This document shows positions 27,605 through 37,238 of a stretch of 64,000 nucleotides of DNA, in pieces (position 1 is the first letter of the stretch; each line of letters begins with the position of its first letter). A model generated the notes under the pieces. That model had not been told where the DNA came from. It ran no database searches and saw only the letters and a list, made by a program, of their open reading frames with translations. This stretch comes from Halomonas almeriensis. Its GTDB lineage: Bacteria; Pseudomonadota; Gammaproteobacteria; Pseudomonadales; Halomonadaceae. The position numbers and the translations under genes are program-made. The stretch spans positions 25,682-89,681 of the forward strand of contig NZ_JAUFPO010000014.1 in assembly GCF_030409235.1 (NCBI RefSeq), written 5' to 3'.

Positions 27605-28582
27605 ATGCCCAACATGAACATGCTGCAGGCCATCAACCAGGCCCTGGACATCGCCATGGCCGAGGACGACAAGGTGCTGTGCTTCGGCGAGGACGTCGGC
27701 AGCTTCGGCGGGGTCTTCCGGGCCACCAGTCACCTGCAGGAAAAATACGGCCATGCGCGCTGCTTCAACACGCCGATCGTCGAGCAGGGCATCGTCGGCT
27801 TCGCCAATGGCCTGGCCTCGCAGGGCTCGGTGCCGGTGGCGGAGATCCAGTTCGCCGACTACATCTTTCCGGCCTTCGACCAGCTGGTCAACGAGACCGC
27901 CAAGTTCCGCTATCGCTCCGGCGACCTGTTCAACGTCGGCGGCCTGACCCTGCGCGCCCCTTATGGCGGCGGCATCTCCGGCGGTCACTATCACTCCCAG
28001 TCGCCGGAAGCCTATTTCGCCCACACGCCGGGCCTGAAGATCGTCATTCCGCGCAATCCCTACGAGGCCAAGGGCCTGCTGCTGGCGTCGATTCGTGACC
28101 CCGATCCGGTGCTGTTCTTCGAGCCCAAGCGGCTGTATCGCGCCTCCACCGGCGAGGTGCCCGAGGAGGACTATCAACTGCCCCTCGGCGAGGCGGCCGT
28201 TACCCGCGAGGGCAGCGATGTCACTTTGGTGGGCTGGGGCGCGCAGATGGAGGTCATCGAACGCGCCGTGGAACTGGCCGAGAAGGACGGCATTTCCTGC
28301 GAGGTCATCGATCTGCGCACCATCCTGCCCTGGGACGAGGACACCATCGTCGACTCGGTGCTCAAGACCGGCCGCCTGGTCGTCACCCACGAAGCGCCGC
28401 GCACCGGCGGCTTCGCCGGCGAGATCGCTGCCACCGTGCAGGAGCGCTGCTTCCTGTATCTCGAATCGCCCGTGATGCGAGTGACCGGCCTGGATACGCC
28501 CTTCCCGCAGACGCTGGAGAAGGAGTACCTGCCGGATCATCTCAAGATCCATGAAGCGATCCGCGCCAGCGTGAACTTTTGA
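27605..28582 (+). CDS. bkdA2: Branched-chain 2-oxoacid dehydrogenase E1 component, beta subunit
   Basis: 325 residues forming the alpha2beta2 E1 enzyme with the preceding product. The ATG at 27605 lies one base past the E1-alpha stop, with GGGAGG upstream; the longer frame is overlap. Typical blocks are [58 protein letters not shown] and [18 protein letters not shown]. The [18 protein letters not shown] segment is characteristic of the BCKDH/PDH beta family. Confidence 0.9.
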   Translation: MPNMNMLQAINQALDIAMAEDDKVLCFGEDVGSFGGVFRATSHLQEKYGHARCFNTPIVEQGIVGFANGLASQGSVPVAEIQFADYIFPAFDQLVNETAKFRYRSGDLFNVGGLTLRAPYGGGISGGHYHSQSPEAYFAHTPGLKIVIPRNPYEAKGLLLASIRDPDPVLFFEPKRLYRASTGEVPEEDYQLPLGEAAVTREGSDVTLVGWGAQMEVIERAVELAEKDGISCEVIDLRTILPWDEDTIVDSVLKTGRLVVTHEAPRTGGFAGEIAATVQERCFLYLESPVMRVTGLDTPFPQTLEKEYLPDHLKIHEAIRASVNF

Positions 28583-28604
28583 GCCGATACCCAGGGAGAC
28601 ACCG

Positions 28605-29918
28605 ATGACCCAGTTCAAGTTGCCCGATATCGGCGAAGGTATCGTGGAATGTGAAGTCGTTGAATGGCACGTGCAGGAAGGCGACAGCGTGGCCGAGGAT
28701 CAGCCGGTGGTCGAGGTCATGACCGACAAGGCACTGGTCGAGATCACCGCGCCGGAAACCGGCACCATTACCCGGCTGCATGTGGCCAAGGGCGAGACCG
28801 CCCGGGTCCATGAACCCCTCTTTGCCTACGACGCCGAGGGCGGTGAGAGTGACGAAAGTACTGAAAGCGGCGAGAGCGGAGACAACGCCGAGCCCGCGGA
28901 TGACGCCGAAGACGCGCAAGGCGAGGGCAGCGCGCCCGCTGACGCCACGCCACGCCCCGCATCGCCGCAGGCCGAAGCGCCAGCGGTAGCCCCGCCGGCA
29001 AGCGGCCGCGGCGCCTACGGGCGCATTCCGGCCAGCCCGGCGGTGCGGCGTCTGCTGCGCGAGAACGAGCTGCGCCTCGACCAGGTGCCGGGCTCCGGCA
29101 AGGACGGTCGCGTGCTCAAGGAAGACGTGCTGAGCTTTCTGGACGGCGCCGTGGCCACTCAGTCGGCCGAGAGCAACGCGGCCTCGAGCGGCCCGAGCCC
29201 CGCTGGCGAGGCCACGTCGCGTGTCGAGCCGCTGCGTGGTGTTCGCGCCGCCATGGCCCGACAGATGGTCGAGTCCGCCTCGACGATCCCGCACTTCCAG
29301 TACGGCGAGGAGATCGACGTCACCCGGCTGCTGGCCCTGCACGATCGCCTCAAGCCCCAGGCCGAGGCGCAGGAGACACGCCTGACGCTGATGCCGCTGT
29401 TCATGAAGGCGCTGGCGCTGGCCGTCCAGGCCCATCCGATTCTCAACAGCCGGCTCGACATGGAGGCCGGCGAGATCCACTACCAGTCGCACTGCAACAT
29501 CGGCATGGCGGTGGACGGCAAGGCCGGCCTGATGGTGCCCAACGTCAAGCAGGTCGAGTCGCTGTCGCTGCTCGAGGTGGCCGCCGAGGTGCAGCGACTG
29601 ACCACTGCGGCCCGCGAAGGGCGGGTATCCCGCGCCGACCTGCAGCAAGGCACCATCAGCATGTCCAACATCGGAGCCCTGGGCGGCACCTACGCCGCGC
29701 CCATCATCAATGCTCCGGAGGTCGCCATCGTCGCCATCGGCAAGACCCAGTGGCTGCCGCGCTTCGACGCCAACGGCGAGGTGGTCTCGCGGGCCATCAT
29801 GACCGCCACCTGGGCCGGCGATCACCGCCTCATCGACGGCGGCACCATCGCCCGCTTCTGCAACGTCTGGAAGGGCTATCTGGAGGACCCGGAAACCATG
29901 CTGCTGTCGTTGCGCTGA
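28605..29918 (+). CDS. bkdB: Dihydrolipoyllysine acyltransferase E2 of the branched-chain 2-oxoacid dehydrogenase
   Basis: Core acyltransferase, 437 residues. One N-terminal lipoyl domain has the attachment Lys in EVMTDKALVEI (about residue 44). An acidic and Ala/Pro-rich linker (about 80-135) leads to the E1/E3-binding domain ASPAVRRLLRENELRLDQV (about 143-180). The catalytic domain ends with the active-site TWAGDHRLIDGGTIARF. It starts 22 bp after E1-beta and ends the operon. The E3 lipoamide dehydrogenase must be encoded elsewhere. Confidence 0.9.
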   Translation: MTQFKLPDIGEGIVECEVVEWHVQEGDSVAEDQPVVEVMTDKALVEITAPETGTITRLHVAKGETARVHEPLFAYDAEGGESDESTESGESGDNAEPADDAEDAQGEGSAPADATPRPASPQAEAPAVAPPASGRGAYGRIPASPAVRRLLRENELRLDQVPGSGKDGRVLKEDVLSFLDGAVATQSAESNAASSGPSPAGEATSRVEPLRGVRAAMARQMVESASTIPHFQYGEEIDVTRLLALHDRLKPQAEAQETRLTLMPLFMKALALAVQAHPILNSRLDMEAGEIHYQSHCNIGMAVDGKAGLMVPNVKQVESLSLLEVAAEVQRLTTAAREGRVSRADLQQGTISMSNIGALGGTYAAPIINAPEVAIVAIGKTQWLPRFDANGEVVSRAIMTATWAGDHRLIDGGTIARFCNVWKGYLEDPETMLLSLR

Positions 29919-29998
29919 ATCGGCTTTAAATGATGAGGTGAAAACAAGGAGTCTGTTGAGGGAAAGGGAGCGTCAGCTCTGGTGATCACAAAGCAGTG

Positions 29999-30036
29999 GT
30001 GACAGGGAGGTACCACCCGACTATAATGTAGCTACA
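29999..30036 (+). promoter_or_regulatory. Promoter and candidate operator of the dinJ-yafQ module
   Basis: GTGACA (29999-30004), 17 bp and a perfect TATAAT (30022-30027) form a sigma-70 promoter. The palindrome TGTAGCTACA (30027-30036) abuts the -10 and part of it (AATGTAGC) recurs directly after, the layout of an autoregulatory antitoxin operator. Confidence 0.6.
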
Positions 30037-30064
30037 ATGTAGCCACTAAATACAGGAGTCCATC

Positions 30065-30322
30065 ATGAGTGCTGATACCGTGGTTCGCGCCCGCATTGAC
30101 AGTGAAACCAAGGAGCGTGCCACTGCCGCTCTGGAGGCCATGGGGTTGTCCGTGTCCGACGCCATTCGGCTGCTGATGTTGCGAGTCGCCGATGAACAAC
30201 GCCTGCCGTTTGCCGTACAGGTGCCCAATGCCACCACGGCCAAGGCACTGAAGGAGCTGGAAACCGGCAAGGGCAAACGCTTTGATAACGCGGATGCTCT
30301 GTACGATGATCTGGGGATCTGA
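30065..30322 (+). CDS. dinJ: RelB/DinJ-family antitoxin
   Basis: 85 residues. The N-terminal ribbon-helix-helix (VVRARIDSETKERATAALEA) and GLSVSDAIRLLMLRVADEQ are typical of DinJ, and the C-terminal half, which normally wraps the toxin, ends KGKRFDNADALYDDLGI. It should repress its own promoter and neutralise the YafQ-type RNase encoded next. The stop overlaps the toxin ATG by one base (TGATG). AGGAG precedes the ATG. Confidence 0.9.
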   Translation: MSADTVVRARIDSETKERATAALEAMGLSVSDAIRLLMLRVADEQRLPFAVQVPNATTAKALKELETGKGKRFDNADALYDDLGI

Positions 30323-30583
30323 TGCTGACCCCGGTCCGTTCCAGCCAGTTCAAGCGGGATGTAAAGAAGGTCCAGGGATATGGACAAGTTGCGTGTGCTT
30401 CTGGGTCTGCTGCTTGAGCAAGCTCCCTTGCCGGATGCCTATCAGGACCATCCGCTGCGGGGAAACTGGAAGGGCTACCGTGATGCACACATTGAACCCG
30501 ATTGGTTGCTGCTTTACTGCGTAATGGATGACGAACTGTACCTCGCTCGTACGGGTAGCCATGCCGATCTGTTCAGCGATTAG
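30322..30583 (+). pseudogene. yafQ: YafQ-type mRNA interferase, frameshifted
   Basis: The frame from the ATG at 30322 begins MLTPVRSSQFKRDVKKVQGY and then runs out of family sequence and stops after about 30 codons. The rest of YafQ continues in another frame from 30380 (MDKLRVLLGLLLEQAPLPDA and on to the end at 30583). Intact relatives usually have a few more residues (of the type KRGKD) at this junction, so a deletion of about 11 bp would explain the shift. The downstream part keeps the expected catalytic residues (DHPL, DAHIEPDW, GSHADLF) but lacks the N-terminal helix. It is probably inactive unless re-initiated at 30380. Confidence 0.8.
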
Positions 30584-30778
30584 GCAGGGCGAGTCATTCC
30601 TGTCCATATCGGCAGGTGAACGTCATGAACCTGCGCACCCCCAAGCCCGCAGCAAGCGAGGGTAAACTGACCCTGGAATCTGCTGAGCCCCCAGGCCGCA
30701 GTTAAAGTAAGCGGTATAAACGCCTCGATTAAGCCAGGACTCTGGAGGTGGTTGGGGAAGACCGTGCAGGAAACGCCG

Positions 30779-32623
30779 ATGACTCAACCGCCGCTCCAGC
30801 AGTTCTATATTCCGGAAGACCAGTCGGTCTATCTGCTGAGTCACGACGATGCGCGCAAGCTGCGCGAGTGGGTGGCGCTGTGCCAGGCGCAGCTCGAACA
30901 GCTCGGTTACCGCCATATCGAGCTGATCGGCAAGGGCGCCTACGGCTTCGTGTTCGCCGGGGTGACCGAGCATGGCGAGCAGTATGTCTTCAAGTTCACG
31001 CGGGTCACGCTGTCGCGCGAGATCCAGGATCGCCTCGAGGAAGAGGCCTTCATGCTCGAGCAGGTGGATCACCCCCATGTGCCGCGGCTGATCGCCTATC
31101 AACGCGTACGCCACCAGTCGATCCTGGTCATGGAGCGCGCCCCGGGCCTCAACCTCGAGGAAGTCTCGCGCCGCGAAGGGCGCCTGTCGCCGCGCCTGGT
31201 GGTGCGTATCGCCGACCAGCTGGCCGGCATCCTGCGCGCCCTGCGCGACGAAAACGGGCCGGCCGGGCGCCCGGTGGTGCACGGCGACATCAAGCCCTCC
31301 AACCTGGTCTTCGACGCCGACCGCGAGCGCGTCGCCCTGATCGACTGGGGCTCCTCGGTGTTCGCCCAGCTGGATGCCAACCAGCAGTTCGTCGCCACCA
31401 ACGTCATGGAGCTGATGTCCGACAACCTGCAGCAGACCAATGCCCGGCTGGGGGATGTCTACTTCATCGGCGAGGAACAGCTCAACGGCGCGCTGTCGTC
31501 GCCCCGCTTCGACGAGCAGGGCGCCGCCGGCACCCTCTATGCGCTGGCCTCCGGCCAGTCGTGTCGCTTCGGCCATCGGGTCATTCCAGCCACTTCGCTT
31601 GGCCTGCCGCGGGAATTCGCGCGCCTGCTCGACGGCATGCTCGACCCCGACCCCGAGGTGCGCCGACGCGCCGGCGACTACTTCATTAGCGAGATGCCGC
31701 GCCTCGGCCGCCTGGTCATGCTTGACCTGCCCGAGCCGCCGGAAACCGCCCTGGTGCCGGTGTGGACGCGCTCGGCGGCCAGCGAGATCGACACCGTGGT
31801 CTACAGCTCCCGCAAGTCCTTCCTGCGCGAGGAAGGCGGCCGCGACAGCTTGAGCGAGGTCAACGACGTCCAGCTTGACCGCTACTACAAGAACTTCATG
31901 CAGGGTATGGGCGAGACCGAAAAGGCCTTCCTGGCCGCTGTCAGCCGGCTGGGCAGCTACCCCGTAGTGGGCGGCCTGGCGGTGCGCTGGGAGGCCGAAG
32001 GCGTCTACATCGACACCTCCCTGAACCTGCACGACCCGGCGCTCAAGCCGGCCTTCGTCGCCGCCGTCAACAACATGGTCAGCCTGGCCCGGGCCATTCA
32101 CCGCCAGGGCATCTTCAAGAGCTGTCTGTTCAATGCCCGCGACACCCTGCACCTGGACCGCGAAGGCCCCGACCGACCCTTCGTGATCCCGCCGGACATT
32201 CGCCTGGCCTATGAAGTCAGCGACGTCCCCGAGCTCGAGGACCGCACCCGACTGCACAGCTACTTCGAGGACGGCCCCGACCCGGACGAATTCCTGGTCC
32301 TGCCCGAAGCCATCATCACCGCCCTGGAAGCCCTCAACGAGATCCACCACACCGGCATGATCATCTTCGAAGCGCTGCCCGAGCACCTCAAGATTCACAG
32401 CCACTACCGCCTGCTCGACCCCTCCCGGGAAGACGAATTCCGCCGACGCCTGGACGACATCCTCGACGCCGTGGCGCTGATCGAAGGCCTCGGCGTCTCC
32501 GGCTTCATGAAGATGCCCTACAAGGACACCCGCTTCTTCCCCCACCTGGCGCAACAACCCGAACGCTTCTACCCCCGCGACCCACGCGCCGCCCTGGCCG
32601 CCATGCAGGCCGACTCGCACTGA
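30779..32623 (+). CDS. Serine/threonine protein kinase-like protein with a large unknown C-terminal domain
   Basis: 614 residues from the ATG at 30779 (AGGA seven bases upstream; GTG at 30764 or TTG at 30752 are alternatives). The kinase domain has a Gly-rich loop IGKGAYGFVFAG (residues 50-61), the conserved Lys72, the catalytic loop VVHGDIKPSNLVFD (Asp170) and DWGSS (Asp189) in place of DFG, so it looks catalytically competent. After about residue 300 follows a domain I do not recognise. It is the first gene before the SMC operon, separated by 260 bp that carries a perfect inverted repeat. No transmembrane segment is obvious. A partnership with the SMC system is inferred from position only. 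Confidence 0.7.
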   Translation: MTQPPLQQFYIPEDQSVYLLSHDDARKLREWVALCQAQLEQLGYRHIELIGKGAYGFVFAGVTEHGEQYVFKFTRVTLSREIQDRLEEEAFMLEQVDHPHVPRLIAYQRVRHQSILVMERAPGLNLEEVSRREGRLSPRLVVRIADQLAGILRALRDENGPAGRPVVHGDIKPSNLVFDADRERVALIDWGSSVFAQLDANQQFVATNVMELMSDNLQQTNARLGDVYFIGEEQLNGALSSPRFDEQGAAGTLYALASGQSCRFGHRVIPATSLGLPREFARLLDGMLDPDPEVRRRAGDYFISEMPRLGRLVMLDLPEPPETALVPVWTRSAASEIDTVVYSSRKSFLREEGGRDSLSEVNDVQLDRYYKNFMQGMGETEKAFLAAVSRLGSYPVVGGLAVRWEAEGVYIDTSLNLHDPALKPAFVAAVNNMVSLARAIHRQGIFKSCLFNARDTLHLDREGPDRPFVIPPDIRLAYEVSDVPELEDRTRLHSYFEDGPDPDEFLVLPEAIITALEALNEIHHTGMIIFEALPEHLKIHSHYRLLDPSREDEFRRRLDDILDAVALIEGLGVSGFMKMPYKDTRFFPHLAQQPERFYPRDPRAALAAMQADSH

Positions 32624-32753
32624 CACCGGCGGCCGCCCATGAATGAGTTCGTGGTCGGACTCTGGCAAGATAAGGAACCATCAATCCCTCCTGCCATGGC
32701 GACATGCCACGGGTGACAGCGCGACGGGGACGGGGACAGGGACTGGCGAGGGT

Positions 32754-32775
32754 CTTTTGACAGGGATGTCAAAAG
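32754..32775. promoter_or_regulatory. Perfect inverted repeat before the SMC operon, candidate operator
   Basis: CTTTTGACA and TGTCAAAAG form a 9-bp perfect inverted repeat around GGGA, 108 bp before the SMC start. A TTGACA box lies within it, although no clear -10 follows. It may be an operator or overlap a promoter. Confidence 0.5.
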
Positions 32776-32883
32776 TAGCGCCCAGGGACGGGTTCACAGC
32801 GCCCTCGCCAGGACCTGGCGCCGGTCGCGCCCCCGCTGGCCGAGGGAGCAGTGATCGTCTATCTCAATGGACAAGGATGCAGC

Positions 32884-35800
32884 ATGGCCCACTTACTCCG
32901 CATCGTGATGATTCACGGTCACCTGGATGGCGTCGTCGAACTGGATGTCGATGGCCACACCAACATCTGCGGCACCAATGCCTCCGGCAAGACCACGCTG
33001 CAACGCCTGGTACCGGTGTTCTACGGTGAGCTGCCGAACAAGGTGGTGCCGCGCACGCGCATGAAATTCGATGCCTTCTACCTGCCGCATCGCAACAGCT
33101 ATCTGATCTACGAATACCGCCGCGAGGCCGGCAACGTCTGCCAGGCCGTGCTGACCCGCAAGAAGGAAGGCGGCGTCGAATACCGCTTCGTCGGCGCTTC
33201 CTATCGCCCCGAAGACTATCTGGTGGAAAGCCGGGAAGGCGTCGCGGCCCTGGAGACCGAGGCCTGGCTGGCCGGACTGCGTCGCCAGGGCATTCCTTTT
33301 TCCGCCAAGTGGAACGCCACCTCGGAATACCGCGCGGTCATCCAGAACGACTTCACCCAGCAACAGGGCAACCGCCGCGAGGCCCTGAAACTGCGCCAGA
33401 CCGCCGCCCAGTTCAGCCTGGTCAAGCCCGAACGGCGCATCCGCCACATGGAGAAACTGATCTCCGCGGTGCATGCCAAGGAGGGCAAGATGGACACCCT
33501 CAAGACCATGCTGGCGGCCATCTTCGAGGAAGACGGCGTCGAACTGCCGGTCACCCGCATCCGCAGCACCAAGGCCCGCGAATGGATCGCCCAGATGCGC
33601 CAGTCCATGCGCCTGGCGCCGTTGCAGCAATCCCTGGCCGAGCTGGCCGAGGTCGACCGCGAGATCGCCGATCTCGAGACCACCCTGTGGCAACTCAAGC
33701 CCCAGCTGGAAGCCGACCGCCACCGTGCCGAACGCCAGCTCGCCGACAGCGAGGCCGATCTCAATACCCAGCAGCAAGCCTTCCAGGCCCGCGAGCAGGA
33801 GTACGAGCAGACCCGCGACCGGCTCAATGACCGCATCAGCGAACTGGCCAGCGAACTCGAGCGTACCCAGCGCAGCCTCAACGACCTGCAGCAGCAATAC
33901 GAGGCCTACGCCGAGGCCGACATGCCGGCCCTGGAGCGCGACCTCGCCGAACTGCCGCAGTGGCGCGAGCAGGCCCGCCAGCTGCAGGAACACCTGACGG
34001 TGATGCAGGAGGCCACGGCGGCCAACCGCTCGCGCCTGGAAGCGCGACTGCGCGAACTCGCCGACGACCTCTCGCGGCGCAGCGAGGAAATCCAGGCCCG
34101 GCTCGACGAACTGGGCGACGCCCGGGCCGCGCGTCAGGAACAGCAGTGGGCCAGCGAGCGCGAGCTCGAGGAAAAGCACCAGACACGGCGCAGCGAACTG
34201 GAAGCCGGTTATCAGTCACGGCTCGAGGCGGGCATCGAGCGCCTCGCCGACCTCAAGGCGCAACTGGCCTCCACCGGCCAATCCAGCGACGAGGCCAGCG
34301 AGGCCGAGCTGGCCCAGACACGCGTCGACCAGGCGCAGAGCGATCGCCAGGCCGCCAATCAGCGACTCGATGGCCTGCGCCGCGAACACGAGACCCTGCG
34401 CCAGGAACGCGACAGCGCCGAACAGCAGCGCGAAACCGCCCGGCAGGACCTGGATCGTGCCCAGCAGCGCTGCCGCGACCTGGAAATCCAGCGCGATCCC
34501 AGCGAGGGCAGTCTGCGCCACTTCATGCGCTACCACCGGCCCGGCTGGGAACACCAGCTGGGCAAGGTCATTGCCCCCGAACTGCTGGAGCGTCACGACC
34601 TGTCGCCGCAGTTGACGGAGGCCGACCAGGACAACGACGGGCATGACGACCTGTTCGGCGTGAACCTGGACCTGACGGCCATCGAACTGCCCGATCATGC
34701 CCGCGACGAAGCCAGCCTGCATGCCGCCATCGAGGCCGCGGAAGCCGAGCAGGCGCGGGCCGAGGCCGACCTCAAGGCCACCGAGAAACAGCTCAAGGCC
34801 TGCCACGAACGCGTCCAGGGTGCCGATGAAAGCCTCAGCCAGGCGCGTCTGGCGCTCAAGCATGCCGATGCCGAGGTGGAGTACGCCCTGGACGCCCGGC
34901 ATCAGATCCACGAGCGTCACCTGCAACAGCAGCAGGAGCGTCGCCGCGCCGCCGAACAGGCGCTGGCCGACCAGCAGGCCGCCGACGAGGCCCTGCGCGA
35001 GGAAAAGCGCCAGGCACTGACCACCCTCGACGACACCCACCAGTCCCAGCTGCTGGAGCTCAAGGCCGACGGCCAGAGCCAGCTGGCCGGCTTCGACGCC
35101 CGCATCGAGCAGTACCGCCAGCAGCTCGACGACCTCAAGGCCGAGCATCAGCGCCAACGCAAGGAGCTCGAAACCGCCTTCGACCAGGAGCTTCAGGAGC
35201 AGGGCGTCGACCCCGAGACACTGCGTTCGACCCGCCAACGCATCAGCGATCTGCAGGAGCGCATCCGCGTCACCGAGAGCCGCCGCGAGGAACTCGATGC
35301 CTACAGCCGCTTCATGCGGGTCGACTGGGGCCAGCGCAAGCCCGAACTGGTCGACCGCGAGGCCAGCCTGACCCGCGACAAGCAGAGCGCCGAACACCAG
35401 CGCGAGCAATGTCGCAGCGACTTCCAGGCCGCCCGGACGGCCCATCAGCAAGCCAGCAAGGCCCTCAAGTCACGCATCAACGCCGAGCGCGAGGTCATCG
35501 ACGCCCTCAAGCCGCTGCTCGGCCAGCTCGACGGCCTGGGACTGGCCCCCGACGACACCGTCCAGCAGGCCGACGGTGAGGCACCCGGGGACGTTCACGA
35601 GCGCATCGAGCGCAGTCGTCAGGCGCTGGCCGATCGCAGCCGCGAAGTCGAGATGCTGCGCAAGGGCTGCGAGCAGGTCGAGAGCGACCTGATCAAGGGC
35701 GCCAGTGCCGGTTTCGTCGAGACCCTGGAGAACGAGCGGGCCAGGCTCAATGCCAGCTCTGGCCAGGCCGGCGAGTCGGGCCTCGACCCGCGTCGCCAGC

Positions 35801-36612
35801 TGCCCATGCTGCGCGGCATGCTGCAACTGCTCGAGGACCAGCAGCAACAGCTCATCCAGCAGGGCCGCAACCTGGGCGCCGACCTGGACAAGTTCTTCAC
35901 CGTGTTTCGCGACCTCAACCGACGCATCAGCGCCCAGAGCCGCCGGCTCTCCGAAGAAGTCGCCGATGACCTGCGGCTGGACGGCATCAACAAGGCAGAG
36001 GTCAAGATCCAGTCGACCATCGACGAGCTCGGCTTCTGGGAGCCGCTCAAGCGCTTCGCCCAGTTGTATCGTGACTGGCGCAATTCCTCCCGCGAGCTGC
36101 CGGGGGACGACTACCTGGACGCCCTGGCCGATGTCGTCGACCTGCTGCGCCACGATCAGCAGTACAGCTTCGAGAGCCTGCTGCGCCTGGAACTGCACCT
36201 CAACGAGGGCGGCACCGACCTGGTCATCAAGAGCGACCGCCAGCTGCTCGAGTCCTCGAGCCACGGCATGGCCTACCTGATCCTGTGCAAGTTCCTGCTG
36301 GCCTTCACCCGGCTGCTGCGCGGCTCGGCGGAGATCGCCATTCACTGGCCCATCGACGAGATCGGCACGCTGGCCTATCACAACGTCGAGACCCTGTTCG
36401 ATGCCTGCGACAGCAATCGCATTCATATCGTCGGCGCCTTCCCCAACCCGGAGTCCGACGTGCTGCTGCTGTTCCAGCATCGCTACCTGATCGACCGTGA
36501 CAACGAGGACGCCGGCCGGCGTCGCCTGAAACGCATCGAGCCGCGGCTCAGCCGCCTGGCCGAGCGCCTGCAGCAACGCACTGCCGAATCCACCGCGGAG
36601 GAGTTCACCTGA
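32884..36612 (+). CDS. SMC-like ATPase of the DUF3584 type (MksB/JetC role)
   Basis: 1242 residues from the ATG at 32884 (AAGGA upstream; an upstream GTG at 32851 is less likely). Walker A GTNASGKTT is at residues 30-38 and the YLP motif (FDAFYLPHRNSY) at about 63-74; GKT plus YLP is the hallmark of DUF3584. Long coiled-coils (about 200-540 and 620-1000) flank a central globular hinge (about 545-615). The C-terminal ATPase half has an atypical signature ESSSHGMAYLI (about 1123-1133) and Walker B HWPIDEIGTL (Asp1158, Glu1159). It should form a ring with the next two products, entrapping DNA. The following three genes overlap by 1-4 bp. Confidence 0.85.
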   Translation: MAHLLRIVMIHGHLDGVVELDVDGHTNICGTNASGKTTLQRLVPVFYGELPNKVVPRTRMKFDAFYLPHRNSYLIYEYRREAGNVCQAVLTRKKEGGVEYRFVGASYRPEDYLVESREGVAALETEAWLAGLRRQGIPFSAKWNATSEYRAVIQNDFTQQQGNRREALKLRQTAAQFSLVKPERRIRHMEKLISAVHAKEGKMDTLKTMLAAIFEEDGVELPVTRIRSTKAREWIAQMRQSMRLAPLQQSLAELAEVDREIADLETTLWQLKPQLEADRHRAERQLADSEADLNTQQQAFQAREQEYEQTRDRLNDRISELASELERTQRSLNDLQQQYEAYAEADMPALERDLAELPQWREQARQLQEHLTVMQEATAANRSRLEARLRELADDLSRRSEEIQARLDELGDARAARQEQQWASERELEEKHQTRRSELEAGYQSRLEAGIERLADLKAQLASTGQSSDEASEAELAQTRVDQAQSDRQAANQRLDGLRREHETLRQERDSAEQQRETARQDLDRAQQRCRDLEIQRDPSEGSLRHFMRYHRPGWEHQLGKVIAPELLERHDLSPQLTEADQDNDGHDDLFGVNLDLTAIELPDHARDEASLHAAIEAAEAEQARAEADLKATEKQLKACHERVQGADESLSQARLALKHADAEVEYALDARHQIHERHLQQQQERRRAAEQALADQQAADEALREEKRQALTTLDDTHQSQLLELKADGQSQLAGFDARIEQYRQQLDDLKAEHQRQRKELETAFDQELQEQGVDPETLRSTRQRISDLQERIRVTESRREELDAYSRFMRVDWGQRKPELVDREASLTRDKQSAEHQREQCRSDFQAARTAHQQASKALKSRINAEREVIDALKPLLGQLDGLGLAPDDTVQQADGEAPGDVHERIERSRQALADRSREVEMLRKGCEQVESDLIKGASAGFVETLENERARLNASSGQAGESGLDPRRQLPMLRGMLQLLEDQQQQLIQQGRNLGADLDKFFTVFRDLNRRISAQSRRLSEEVADDLRLDGINKAEVKIQSTIDELGFWEPLKRFAQLYRDWRNSSRELPGDDYLDALADVVDLLRHDQQYSFESLLRLELHLNEGGTDLVIKSDRQLLESSSHGMAYLILCKFLLAFTRLLRGSAEIAIHWPIDEIGTLAYHNVETLFDACDSNRIHIVGAFPNPESDVLLLFQHRYLIDRDNEDAGRRRLKRIEPRLSRLAERLQQRTAESTAEEFT

Positions 36613-37238
36613 TGATCGAACATGGCCCCCTGCTCGAGCGCCTGCTGGCCGGCGAGTTCGTCTGCGCGGTGAGCGATGATCACGCCTTTCGGCGGCTGCA
36701 GGACGAGGACACCCGCGAGCAGATCGACACCTATCTGCGCCCGCTCAACCGGCGTCTGGCTACCAATGCCGAGGGCAGCGTCTATTTCCTGGCCTGGCGT
36801 CAGTTGAACGACGAGGCCCGCGACCAGCTGTCCCGCCAGCTCGGCGAGGTGCTGCACAGCCTGATGCCGATGCTCGAGTGGCTGCAGCTGATGCAGGAAG
36901 CCCTGGGCCACGATGCCCTGGTGGCCCCCGGCGATGTGCTCAAGCCCGCCGAGCTCAGCGCCCGCTGCGAGGACAACCAGAGCCTGCGCGAACAGCTCGA
37001 GCGCCTGGCCGGCGACAGCTTCTTCGGCTCCCAGAGCGACCAGCTCGACGCCCAGATGAAGCAGGTCTTCAAGCGTCTTCGCGAGCACGGCTACGTGCTC
37101 CAGCCCCACGCCGACCGCCAGGTCTATCTGGTCACCGGCAAGGTCGATTATCTGGTCGACCTGGTGCGCCTGATCCGCGACGAGGAGAACCTGCCCATCG
37201 AGGATGAAATGCCCCAGGCCCAGGAAAATCTGTTATGA
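36612..37238 (+). CDS. Small condensin-type subunit (MksE/JetB-like)
   Basis: 208 residues. The ATG overlaps the SMC stop (TGATG). The protein is helical with a winged-helix-like N-terminus (GEFVCAVSDDHAFRRLQDED) and a second module after about residue 115 (LRERGYVL-like, here FKRLREHGYVLQPHADRQVY). Size, acidic nature and position between the SMC and the kleisin-like gene match MukE, MksE and JetB. Sequence similarity to known families is not strong enough to name it with certainty. Confidence 0.65.
   Translation: MIEHGPLLERLLAGEFVCAVSDDHAFRRLQDEDTREQIDTYLRPLNRRLATNAEGSVYFLAWRQLNDEARDQLSRQLGEVLHSLMPMLEWLQLMQEALGHDALVAPGDVLKPAELSARCEDNQSLREQLERLAGDSFFGSQSDQLDAQMKQVFKRLREHGYVLQPHADRQVYLVTGKVDYLVDLVRLIRDEENLPIEDEMPQAQENLL

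Noticed and set aside
26362..29918. Operon as pyruvate dehydrogenase
   Set aside because: E1-alpha blocks follow the branched-chain (BCKDHA) pattern, and the palindrome upstream suggests amino acid degradation.
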